Shown piece after piece: positions 24,363 through 32,771 of a stretch of 64,000 nt of DNA. Within the stretch, counting starts at the first letter, position 1; each line of letters opens with the position of its first letter. Made by a program: the position numbers and the translations under genes. The notes beneath the pieces are model-generated. The model was not told where the DNA came from. It was given only the letters and a program-made list of their open reading frames with translations, and did not search any database. This DNA comes from Lachnospiraceae bacterium (GTDB lineage Bacteria; Bacillota; Clostridia; Lachnospirales; Lachnospiraceae): NCBI GenBank assembly GCA_022845895.1, contig AP025573.1:3444501-3508500 (forward strand), given 5' to 3'.

Positions 24363-25431
24363 GTTCCAGAATTTCCGCCACTTCAATCATTCCATGTGGC
24401 GTATCGATGGTTCTTCGCGGCCAGTCAGAAGACCTGGACAGTATCTTTATTCCATCAGACCCGAGATAGGTCGTCTCCTCGCACTTTGTACCGAGTATCG
24501 TGGGATTCCACGCGTAAGCCTGGCCTGCGTGGATAATCCGTTCATCGCCGGGAACCGGGATGAACTCCCTGCATGCATATCCGGTCGGCCCTCCCTGATG
24601 ATGCATCTTCCACTCGCCGTCATACCCGGCCTCTGCGTATAATGCCTTCACATACTCAAAGTATTCTTTATAGGTCATCCCGTCCTGCATCATCGTCTGC
24701 ATACACGCAAAGATATGCTGCGTCTTTTCGTAACGCTCCTTTATCTCTGCCGGCACCGGAGCAAAATACACCATCCTCGTCAGGCTCGTGTTCAGTCCGT
24801 ATATCTCTCCACCGAGGACAAGCATCAGGCTTCTCTCTATCTTCTTCCCAGTCGGAACCGGGTGGCGGTATGACAGGATACGCTCATCGGCGCCTGCAAG
24901 TACGCAATCCGGGCTTACCCCATGCCGGATGCAGCGGCATCTGAGCAGATCCGCCACATCGTTTTCCGTCATGCCCGGCCTTGCATCCATGCAGACTCCT
25001 TCGACGATGTCCGCGCAGAGTCTGCCGGCCGTTTCATAGCGTCCCACTTCGTCCTCCGTAAGCCTCAGACGCAGCTGAACCAGCTCTTCCTGTACATTGG
25101 CCGTACCTGCTGCCCCTGTGTCTGAAGCAAACCGTCTTGCGCCTATGTAGTCTTTTATCTGCGCTTCCACGGATACATGCCATGGAAGAAGCACCGGAGC
25201 AGCCCCGAGGGGGTTCTGCTCCGTGTCCATGCGGTGAAGGTCGCTGCTGTCCGCCAGCAGGTCGATGCCGTCCCGTCTTATAGAATAGTATGCTACGCCA
25301 TTTTCACTGTTGGACACTACATTGCTTTTGGCTCCTTTGCCGACCCAGGCATAGTTATCCCTCCGGTTCAGAAGCACACCGTCATACTCGTGTTCTTCCA
25401 GCCACTTCCTGATCCGTTCTACTGCCTCCAT
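24358..25431 (-). CDS. M24-fold (pita-bread) protein with degenerate metal site
   Basis: A 357-residue protein of the aminopeptidase P/creatinase superfamily with an N-terminal creatinase-type domain (1-125) and a C-terminal pita-bread domain. Metallopeptidases of this family have two Asp in a DxGxxxxGYxxDxTR segment; here the match is VLGGEIYGLNTSLTRMVYF, so both Asp are replaced. HHQGGPTGY keeps a histidine, and KCEETTYLGSDG a glutamate. A working dinuclear metal centre is unlikely. It may be a metal-free hydrolase like creatinase or a binding protein. It follows a zinc dehydrogenase by 14 bases and probably works in the same sugar pathway. Confidence 0.78.
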   Translation of the reverse strand: MEAVERIRKWLEEHEYDGVLLNRRDNYAWVGKGAKSNVVSNSENGVAYYSIRRDGIDLLADSSDLHRMDTEQNPLGAAPVLLPWHVSVEAQIKDYIGARRFASDTGAAGTANVQEELVQLRLRLTEDEVGRYETAGRLCADIVEGVCMDARPGMTENDVADLLRCRCIRHGVSPDCVLAGADERILSYRHPVPTGKKIERSLMLVLGGEIYGLNTSLTRMVYFAPVPAEIKERYEKTQHIFACMQTMMQDGMTYKEYFEYVKALYAEAGYDGEWKMHHQGGPTGYACREFIPVPGDERIIHAGQAYAWNPTILGTKCEETTYLGSDGIKILSRSSDWPRRTIDTPHGMIEVAEILER

Positions 25432-25445
25432 AATCTAACCCTCTT

Positions 25446-26510
25446 TTATTCCATCTCATGGTTGATGCATACTTTGCCTGTCCTGCCAGTCGCAAATACT
25501 TCAAACGCTTTATCTGTCTCCTCCAGCGGGAAGCGGTGCGTGATAATCTGGCTCGGATGAATCTTCTTCCTGTCGAGCAGTTCTACGAGCTTCTCCATAT
25601 TACCTACCGATGTCACCCAGGAGCCGTGGAGTGTAAGATTCTTGTGGAGCAGAAGCGGGCTCGGCTCAAATGTCACGGTTCCCTGCTCTCCGAGAAATAC
25701 GACGTTCCCCCACATCCTGGCCGCCTCCAGGCATCTGTGCCTTCCGATGCTGCTGCCGGAGCAGTCTACCGCCACCTCAACACCTTTACCGCCGGTGAGC
25801 TTCATTATGTTTTCTATCACACTGTCATCACCCGGAAGGACTTCATCTGCCCCGATTGTCCTGGCCATCTCCATACGTTCCTCTGAGATATCCACCCCAA
25901 TCGTCTGCGCCCCAAGTGCTTTGGCCAGAATAAGGGCCGCCTGGCCAACCGGGCCAAGCCCCATGACAAGCACCCTGTCATTGCCGGAGACATTGGCTCT
26001 TAAGAGTCCCTGGTACGCGGTACCAAATCCACATGCTATCATGGCACCGTCTTCATAAGTCAGGAAATCCGGAAGGTGGATGCATGTGTTGGCATCTGCA
26101 ACCATATATTCCGCCAGCGCGCCGTCCCTCTGCCAGCCGTATGCTCTTCTCTCCGGCTGCTGGCAGTTGATATAGAAGCCTTTACGGCACTCGTCACAGT
26201 ATCCGCAGCCCTGGATATGGTATACGACCACGCGGTCCCCTTCCCTGAAATCATCCACCTTGTCCCCCACGGCCACGACCTGCCCGCTCGGCTCATGTCC
26301 CGCGATGACATCATCGTATCTGGCACCGCCGGTCTTATCCGTATGTTCAAAATAGATATACTTCAGGTCACTTCCACACAGGCTGGCAGCCTTCATCTTC
26401 AAAAGTACCTGTCCCGGACCCGGCTTTGGCACATCACATGTGACCGGCTGCACTTTGGCTCCGCCCGGAAGCTTCATCCCTGACATCTTAGCTGGAATCT
26501 TCTCGCTCAT
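25446..26510 (-). CDS. Zinc-dependent medium-chain dehydrogenase
   Basis: A 354-residue MDR alcohol/polyol dehydrogenase. The catalytic zinc segment is AASLCGSDLKYIYFEH with DVIAGHEPSG; the structural zinc loop is GCGYCDECRKGFYINC; the Rossmann motif is VMGLGPVGQ with an acidic GVDISEER favouring NAD. The ATG at 26510 is 8 bases after AGGAGG; an ATG at 26516 is too close to it. It is the first gene of a pair with the M24-fold protein. The substrate is unknown; a sugar or polyol is likely from the setting. Confidence 0.87.
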   Translation of the reverse strand: MSEKIPAKMSGMKLPGGAKVQPVTCDVPKPGPGQVLLKMKAASLCGSDLKYIYFEHTDKTGGARYDDVIAGHEPSGQVVAVGDKVDDFREGDRVVVYHIQGCGYCDECRKGFYINCQQPERRAYGWQRDGALAEYMVADANTCIHLPDFLTYEDGAMIACGFGTAYQGLLRANVSGNDRVLVMGLGPVGQAALILAKALGAQTIGVDISEERMEMARTIGADEVLPGDDSVIENIMKLTGGKGVEVAVDCSGSSIGRHRCLEAARMWGNVVFLGEQGTVTFEPSPLLLHKNLTLHGSWVTSVGNMEKLVELLDRKKIHPSQIITHRFPLEETDKAFEVFATGRTGKVCINHEME

Positions 26511-26666
26511 CTTCATTTCCTCCTGTTTTTGAATTGTCTGAAACCATGTTTCTCACCGGAATAAGTTTAAGTTCTTATACGGATTATATCACCATTCTTA
26601 TGCATGCAGAATTCCATATGTTATCTTTTGATGGACTATATTACACTTTTTAATCACCAAAAAAAG

Positions 26667-26701
26667 AACCTGAATACATCTTTTACCATGTATTACAGGT
26701 T
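26667..26701 (-). terminator. Rho-independent terminator of the histidine kinase gene
   Basis: A 13-14 bp stem with one bulge (26667-26679 with 26688-26701) is followed on the minus strand by seven U residues. It is 20 bases beyond the histidine kinase stop. Confidence 0.8.
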
Positions 26702-26720
26702 CCTTGCTTTTACAGGTCTC

Positions 26721-29339
26721 TTATCCCTTCATCCCAGTATGCTCCGCCAGCACCCTGCATAGCTGGTCGATGTCCAGCGGCTTGCTCACATGGGCATTCA
26801 TACCGGCAGCCAGCGCGGCGGAAATATCATCTGAAAAGGCATTCGCGGTGACGGCGATTATCGGAATACGCATCGCATCCGAATGTGTCGATGTGCGGAT
26901 GTGCCGGGCAGCTTCGTGGCCGTCCATCACCGGCATGTGGACATCCATCAGTATAGCGTCATATTCGCCTGGTTCCGATGCCTCAAACTTCTCCAGCGCT
27001 TCCTGTCCATTCGACACGCACCGCACGACGGCTCCCTTATCCTCCAGCAGCATCTGGGCTACTTCCTGATTGATCTCATTGTCCTCCGCCACCAGGAGGC
27101 ATCTGCCCTCCAGCGGCCTTTTTACATCATCCGGCAGAGTAACGACACCGGTTTTCTTTTCTACCACATCTTTAACAGTGTTGAAAACGGAAGAACGGTA
27201 CAAAGGCTTCGGCAGAAAGCCATTTACGCCGACTTCTCTCGCCGACTTCTCTACTTCCGTGATATCATAGGCAGATATCATGACGATAGGTACATCCTCG
27301 CCGATATCCCGGCGGATGCGCCGGGTCAGTTCCACGCCGTCCATATCCGGCATCTTCCAGTCGATGAAACAGATGTCAGCTGGCCGGCCGGCACGTCGCA
27401 GCTCAGTCAGACGGTCAAGCGCTTCGATGCCGGAAAGCCGCCATTCAGCCCGTATCTTAATTTTTTCCAACAGGCTGGCCGTCTGCTCACAGACGTTCGG
27501 CTCGTCATCCACAATGAGCGCGGATAGACCCATATCTGCAAAATCCGGCACATTAGGGCTCCCTTCCCCTTTTTCAAAAGGCAGATCTACTATAAATGTA
27601 CTGCCTTCTCCCGGCTCGCTCTCCACCTGGATGCTGCCTCCCATCAACGCTACCAGGTTGCTGGTGATAGACATGCCAAGCCCCGTTCCGCCGTACCTGC
27701 CTGCGATAGATGCATCGGCCTGTTCAAAAGGACGGAATATCCGCCCGGCGGCTTCCTGTGTCATGCCGATACCGGTATCGGACAAAACAAAGCGGAGGAT
27801 ATCAACTTTGCTTTTTGAAGCCAGGCGGGAAACCGACAGATGAATCTTCCCTCCCGGCGGAGTGAATTTCACCGCGTTGGAGCTGAGGTTTAAAAGTATC
27901 TGGTTAAGCCGCAGGGCATCACCTACAAAAGACGTATGTTCACCGAATCCCTCCATCGTTTCCGAAAACTCAATCCCCTTTGATTTCGCCTGCGCGAAAA
28001 CCGTTGAGACGTATCCATTAATCAGCTCAAATATATCAAATTGTTCATTTTGCAATGCCATTTTGCTGCTGTCTATTTTGCTCATGTCCAGCACATCGTT
28101 GATAATCATCAGAAGATGCTTGGCAGAGAGGACGGCTTTCGTCAGACAGTCCTCTATCCGTACAGGCTCCTCTACATGTGCTTGTGCGACAGTAATCATA
28201 CCGATGATAGCGTTGAGAGGGGTTCGAATCTCGTGGCTCATCCGGGACAGGAAGTCACTCTTAGCCTGATTGGCATGCTGCGCGCTAAGCATGGCTTCCT
28301 GCAGTGCATCGCGGGACTTAAGCTCCTCAGTCCGGTCTGAAAAGACGGTGATGAACTTAGACGGCCGGGTCTCTGTCATCTTATATACGCGAATCAGAAG
28401 CCAGCACTTTTCTCCGTCCGCCTTCTTATATTCCACTGTTTTTTCGAAAGGATATGTTATGCCTGGACTGGCAGCATCTTTGAATATCTCTGCATCTTCC
28501 GGCTTCAGCCCCTGATAGATGTCGCCCGTAGCGGGGGTAGTGCCGAGAACTCTCTCCATATTGAGGGAACAGTAGCTGATCTTATCCGTTCCTTCGTCGC
28601 GTATCAGAAAGGCATCGTCTATACTGTGGGACAGTCCGTCAAACAGCCTGCTTCGGTAAAGAAGTTCTTTGCGCTGCCTGTGCAGGACATACTGGGATAT
28701 GAACAGGGTGCCGACCATGAGCGCCATCAGGGCGACGGAACCGTAAAGCATGGTTAGCCGCAGGGTTTCCGCAGTCTCCCCATAACCGACCTTCTTTTGC
28801 TGCGCCACCTCGGTGATATGACCGATTTCATTCGATGCCCGCGTATACAGGGGTGTCAGGTACTCCTTGTCATAGGCCTCTATATCCGCACCGGTGACGC
28901 CCGGACCGCCGGCATAAGCCAGGAAATGTCCCTGTTCCGATTCCAGCAGCGCAAGGGCATCCCGAAGTTCACGGACATCATCCGAGTCTCCCAGATACAG
29001 TTTATCCAACTTTGCGAGCGGCTCATCCAGCAGATCATACAGCTTCTCCAGCTCTGCTGCCGCAAATTCGATATCCCCTGCCTCATAGTGGCGCTGCAGC
29101 CTTTCGGTCCGCAGACTCATCTCAGATACATAGAGTTCGATGTCGCCAGTGGCGATTACCACTTCAAAGGGGTGCTCCGATATGATTTCCGTCTGCCCCG
29201 CCAGACGTGTAGAGCCGATGACCGTCATGATGAGATATAGAACCATCAGCACGATAAGCCCAATGGTGCACCATGTACTCAGCTGCTGTCCTCTTTGGAC
29301 AAAGTCTTCCTGACCCTTCTTGTTTCTGCCCTTTTTCAC
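26721..29339 (-). CDS. Membrane hybrid sensor histidine kinase with two receiver domains
   Basis: An 872-residue hybrid kinase. Residues 22-46 are one membrane helix and about 197-222 a second, enclosing a 150-residue extracytoplasmic helical sensor. A PAS-like domain follows (DDAFLIRDEG to FSDRTEEL), then HisKA with the phospho-His in MSHEIRTPLNAIIGM, HATPase motifs (NAVKFTPPGG, DTGIGM, GTGLGMSI), receiver 1 (VDDEP, FIDWKMPDMDG, with PKP) and receiver 2 (AEDNEIN, LMDVHMPVMDG, SKP). No HPt domain or output regulator is attached, so phosphate must pass to another protein. It is divergent from the tandem-GntR gene. The signal is unknown. Confidence 0.92.
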   Translation of the reverse strand: MKKGRNKKGQEDFVQRGQQLSTWCTIGLIVLMVLYLIMTVIGSTRLAGQTEIISEHPFEVVIATGDIELYVSEMSLRTERLQRHYEAGDIEFAAAELEKLYDLLDEPLAKLDKLYLGDSDDVRELRDALALLESEQGHFLAYAGGPGVTGADIEAYDKEYLTPLYTRASNEIGHITEVAQQKKVGYGETAETLRLTMLYGSVALMALMVGTLFISQYVLHRQRKELLYRSRLFDGLSHSIDDAFLIRDEGTDKISYCSLNMERVLGTTPATGDIYQGLKPEDAEIFKDAASPGITYPFEKTVEYKKADGEKCWLLIRVYKMTETRPSKFITVFSDRTEELKSRDALQEAMLSAQHANQAKSDFLSRMSHEIRTPLNAIIGMITVAQAHVEEPVRIEDCLTKAVLSAKHLLMIINDVLDMSKIDSSKMALQNEQFDIFELINGYVSTVFAQAKSKGIEFSETMEGFGEHTSFVGDALRLNQILLNLSSNAVKFTPPGGKIHLSVSRLASKSKVDILRFVLSDTGIGMTQEAAGRIFRPFEQADASIAGRYGGTGLGMSITSNLVALMGGSIQVESEPGEGSTFIVDLPFEKGEGSPNVPDFADMGLSALIVDDEPNVCEQTASLLEKIKIRAEWRLSGIEALDRLTELRRAGRPADICFIDWKMPDMDGVELTRRIRRDIGEDVPIVMISAYDITEVEKSAREVGVNGFLPKPLYRSSVFNTVKDVVEKKTGVVTLPDDVKRPLEGRCLLVAEDNEINQEVAQMLLEDKGAVVRCVSNGQEALEKFEASEPGEYDAILMDVHMPVMDGHEAARHIRTSTHSDAMRIPIIAVTANAFSDDISAALAAGMNAHVSKPLDIDQLCRVLAEHTGMKG

Positions 29340-29527
29340 ACTAGTTCCTCACTTTGTCATATAATTATGATGTCTGCTTTTATACCAACTGTCCATATAC
29401 CATTTTATTCAGAGTATATCAAATAATGTCTAAAATAACAACTATTTCAGGAACGTTGTAGAAAACAGGAAAAGAAAATGATATACTGTAAAAATCTTGA
29501 GGCTCCATCCGGACAGGGGGATATGCA

Positions 29528-30964
29528 ATGTCAGAACTGGAATTGCACCAAATAATTTATGAAGCTATATTAACCCAGATTCAATTCGGGGTCCGCAGAT
29601 ATAAGGACAGCCTGTCTTCTGCCGATGAGACAGGCAGGCTTTTCTGCGTTTCCGTGGATACGGTCCAGTCCGTTTACCGCCGTCTCAAAAAGGAGGGCTA
29701 TATCTCCCTAATGCGAAACGCCGGGGCCAAAGTCATCATGTCATATGACGATGCTGAGATTGAGCAGCACGTCCAGACTTACTTCTCCCTCCGCAAAGAT
29801 GCCCTGTTGGATATGAGCCGCTCCATCCAGCCGCTGCTTGGCAATATCCAATGGATCGGCCTGAAATATGCATCCCCGGATACGCTCGATACGATAGAGC
29901 ATCTCTCTGATAAGCATACTAATCATACATTCGTAATGTGGCATTATTTAGAACACAAATATGTTGCTCTGCACAACAATATTCTGATGCGGCTTGCCAG
30001 GCAGGTCTATCTGTTCTTTCATGTTCCTTTTTTCAATATTGACAGGCACGTCAGAAGCATCAGCAGTTCGGAACAGATTATGGAAACCTTAAATCTATGC
30101 CGGGGCCACAATTGGGCTGCCCTCCAAGAGCTGATTGATTCCTGGCAGAATGACCTGTGCTCCTCGCTTCATCATTTTTATACGGATAGGATTACGTTTG
30201 AAGCTCCCGGGAATCAGATGGATTTTCGTTGGAGTTCCTACAAAAAGCCGAACCAGCTCTGCTATTCCCTGGCGATGGAACTCTTGATTTCCATCTGCCA
30301 GGGAGTCTACCTGCCGGGCAGCCTGCTGCCTGCCATGGAACATATTGCCAGAGATAGGAATATATCTATCAGCACTGTACGCCGTGCCGTCGGCCTGTTG
30401 TGCAGCATCGGAGCTGTCAAGTCCTCCCGACCCTATGGAATGCGCGTCCTACCCTTTTCAGAAAGTTTGGAACACTGCGATTTCTCACAGCCCGTCCTCC
30501 GGCAGCGGCTTATAGATATGCTGGAGAGTCTGCAGATTCTGGCACTGTCCTGCAGGTCCGTCGCCGAGCTTACGCTTCGCTCGCTCAGCGCCGAATCTTT
30601 ACGGCACTGGCTACAGACGCTTTCTTCACTAAAGGAAAGGCCGTATTATAACGTGCTGCCCTACGTCGTGCTGGATTTGATTGCTGGCCATGTTCCTTAT
30701 CAGACAATCCGTACCATATATTCGGAACTGCTACGGCAATTATTCTGGGGGAATCCGCTGCGGGGAATGAAAGGCAGTCTCGAAACCATGAACGCACTGC
30801 TGGAACCGTATCTTACCGGTCTGCTGACCCGTCTGGAAGAAGGGAACACATCGGCCTTCTGCGACATGTTCGAGGAGATGATGCTGCATGATTTAAAGGA
30901 AAGCGCGGATTATTTGCAGAAAATGGGGATACAGGAGGCCGGATACGTCCTCGTTCCGGAATAA
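29528..30964 (+). CDS. Regulator with two GntR-type DNA-binding domains
   Basis: A 478-residue protein with two winged helices. The first (1-72) includes GRLFCVSVDTVQSVYRRLKK and GYISLMRNAGAKV. The second (about 240-305) reads GVYLPGSLLPAMEHIARDRN with ISISTVRRAVGLL. Between and after them are helical regions without a recognised sensor. I know GntR proteins with one N-terminal domain; a repeat of this kind in one chain is unusual. It is divergent from the hybrid histidine kinase across a 188-base gap and may control it, or itself be controlled by that pathway. The ligand is unknown. Confidence 0.78.
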   Translation: MSELELHQIIYEAILTQIQFGVRRYKDSLSSADETGRLFCVSVDTVQSVYRRLKKEGYISLMRNAGAKVIMSYDDAEIEQHVQTYFSLRKDALLDMSRSIQPLLGNIQWIGLKYASPDTLDTIEHLSDKHTNHTFVMWHYLEHKYVALHNNILMRLARQVYLFFHVPFFNIDRHVRSISSSEQIMETLNLCRGHNWAALQELIDSWQNDLCSSLHHFYTDRITFEAPGNQMDFRWSSYKKPNQLCYSLAMELLISICQGVYLPGSLLPAMEHIARDRNISISTVRRAVGLLCSIGAVKSSRPYGMRVLPFSESLEHCDFSQPVLRQRLIDMLESLQILALSCRSVAELTLRSLSAESLRHWLQTLSSLKERPYYNVLPYVVLDLIAGHVPYQTIRTIYSELLRQLFWGNPLRGMKGSLETMNALLEPYLTGLLTRLEEGNTSAFCDMFEEMMLHDLKESADYLQKMGIQEAGYVLVPE

Positions 30965-30988
30965 GGCGAAGCGTAGCCAGGGAAAAAT

Positions 30989-31022
30989 GAGTGAGAAGTC
31001 CACAGGATGAGACTTCTCACTC
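30989..31022. terminator. Bidirectional terminator
   Basis: GAGTGAGAAGTC (30989-31000) pairs perfectly with 31011-31022, with a 10-base loop, A5 before and T5 after. It serves the GntR gene on the plus strand; its right arm contains the stop codon of the convergent minus-strand gene. Confidence 0.8.
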
Positions 31023-31604
31023 GTTTTTCTTCATTTCGCCCAAAGTGTATTCAATACCAAGTTCTTCAATATCTCTCGGATTCGCCATCTTCTCGTAAAG
31101 CTCGATGGTCTCTTTCCTTTGATACTTTTTGCCATATCTGCGGCCTTTTACTTCCCACTTCACTCTGTTCCACTCAATTTTCAAGTATATTTGCGTGTGC
31201 TGGATAAGCAGCTCCAGCAATGAATGAATACGTTCAAAGTCTGGTTTATCCTCCTGTAACTCATCCACGATATTTGCCATTATTTCTAATATGATTTCGT
31301 CTATTTGTCCCGCAAAGTTCAGCAGCAGCTTTAAGTATGCACTTATTTGATTCACCTTGCCTAATATGTCACGAATCTGAACGGTATCCATTTCTTCCAT
31401 GCTCTGGACTACAGAGACATATTCCGAGACCGTTTTCCTTACATTTTCAATCCATTCTACTCTTCTGTCTGTTATGTACTTTACTGCCACTTCCGCTTTC
31501 GCATTCCGGTTCTGGACATAATTCGTTATACAGCAGATAATAAAGGACACCAAGGCCGCAATGGCTGCAGCTCCAAATTTAGAATCCAGCATGTTAAAAT
31601 CCAT
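31017..31604 (-). CDS. Membrane-anchored helical protein of unknown function
   Basis: A 195-residue protein with one N-terminal membrane helix (AAAIAALVSFIICCITNYV) and a long, charged, helical remainder (WIENVRKTVSEYVSVVQSME and similar) that is probably cytoplasmic. The C-terminal part is basic (KGRRYGKKYQRKE). The ATG at 31604 (MDFNMLDSKFG) follows AGGAAGG; a longer frame to 31643 is less likely. The layout resembles small phage-resistance or stress effectors with one membrane anchor, but there is no motif to support that. Function unknown. Confidence 0.7.
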   Translation of the reverse strand: MDFNMLDSKFGAAAIAALVSFIICCITNYVQNRNAKAEVAVKYITDRRVEWIENVRKTVSEYVSVVQSMEEMDTVQIRDILGKVNQISAYLKLLLNFAGQIDEIILEIMANIVDELQEDKPDFERIHSLLELLIQHTQIYLKIEWNRVKWEVKGRRYGKKYQRKETIELYEKMANPRDIEELGIEYTLGEMKKNE

Positions 31605-31689
31605 CTGATTCCTTCCTCTCTCGTACCTGCATTGGGAAACCATATCTATAGTATACTATCCTGTAGCAATTATCAACAGAATACGTCAG

Positions 31690-32577
31690 TCAATCACAAT
31701 AGAAGTAATCCCCGTTTTTATAATCTCTCGGCGACATTCCCACCACTTTTTTAAATATCCTGGAAAAATAATACTGGTCTTCATACCCAAGTTCCGATGC
31801 CACCTCATAGATATACATGTCCGTTGCCTTCAACAGCTTGCACGCCTCCTGCATCTTCAGATGGATGAAGAATTCCACCGGCGAATGTCCTGTCTGCGTC
31901 TTGAATATCGTATTCAGATAACTTTTGGACAACTGCACTTCTTCGGATATTTCTTCCAGCGTCAGGCTCCTGTTCAGATTCTGATACATGAACCGGATAA
32001 CCATCGTCACATGCCGGTCCTGCACCGTACTCTCATCCGTCTTTTCCCTGTAATATATCTCGGACAATATAAGGGAGAGCACTTGTGAGATATAGATAAA
32101 GTTGCCAATCGTATAGTTGCGCTCCAGTACACGGAACAGCAGCTTGAAAAGCACCATCATACGGTTGTCGCTCTGTCTGGAATTCATATGTACGATGCGG
32201 CATTCCTCCAGTGGATAATATCCTGAATCCTCTCCCTTGAAATGGGCCCACAGTATGCTCCACGGGTCTTCCTGGTCTGCATAATACCTGTGCCGCCTGC
32301 CCTTGGGGATGCAGAATGCGTCCGAATGGCCGATATGGTACACCTGGTCTTCCACCTCTATCATCCCTTTTCCCTCTGTACAGTAGATGAGGATATACTG
32401 GTCCGCCCCGTCCTCACGTTCCCGGTAATGGGCCCGTGCCCTTGGGAAGAACCCTACATCCGTCGGATATATCGTACGAACGAGCGGGTGCTCCGCATAG
32501 TCCGCAAATGATTCGGTCGGGATTATAATATATTTTTCATCTTTAAATCCATCTGCTTTACCGGACATATCATTCAT
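31690..32577 (-). CDS. AraC-family transcriptional activator with cupin sensor
   Basis: A 295-residue AraC/XylS regulator. Residues 30-110 form a cupin-like sensor (DQYILIYCTEGKGMIEVED, FCIPKGRRHRYYAD). The C-terminal 100 residues carry two helix-turn-helix motifs (LTLEEISEEVQLSKSYLNT and IYEVASELGYEDQYYFSRIF). These usually activate carbohydrate genes on binding a sugar. It is divergent from the DUF5107/TPR gene, its most probable target. Confidence 0.93.
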   Translation of the reverse strand: MNDMSGKADGFKDEKYIIIPTESFADYAEHPLVRTIYPTDVGFFPRARAHYREREDGADQYILIYCTEGKGMIEVEDQVYHIGHSDAFCIPKGRRHRYYADQEDPWSILWAHFKGEDSGYYPLEECRIVHMNSRQSDNRMMVLFKLLFRVLERNYTIGNFIYISQVLSLILSEIYYREKTDESTVQDRHVTMVIRFMYQNLNRSLTLEEISEEVQLSKSYLNTIFKTQTGHSPVEFFIHLKMQEACKLLKATDMYIYEVASELGYEDQYYFSRIFKKVVGMSPRDYKNGDYFYCD

Positions 32578-32771
32578 CCTGTTCTGTACCCTCCTCTTTC
32601 CGCATAGCTTTTGGCATATTCTTTGGCTCCATTATATTCTCCCGGCACAATATTGTCCATCTTTTTATCATTTATGTCATTTTAACGCGCAGCACGTTAT
32701 GATACTCTGGATACAGCGATACACAAGGAACATGCAGCCTGTGGCTGATATATAGGAAAGGAGAATTTAAT

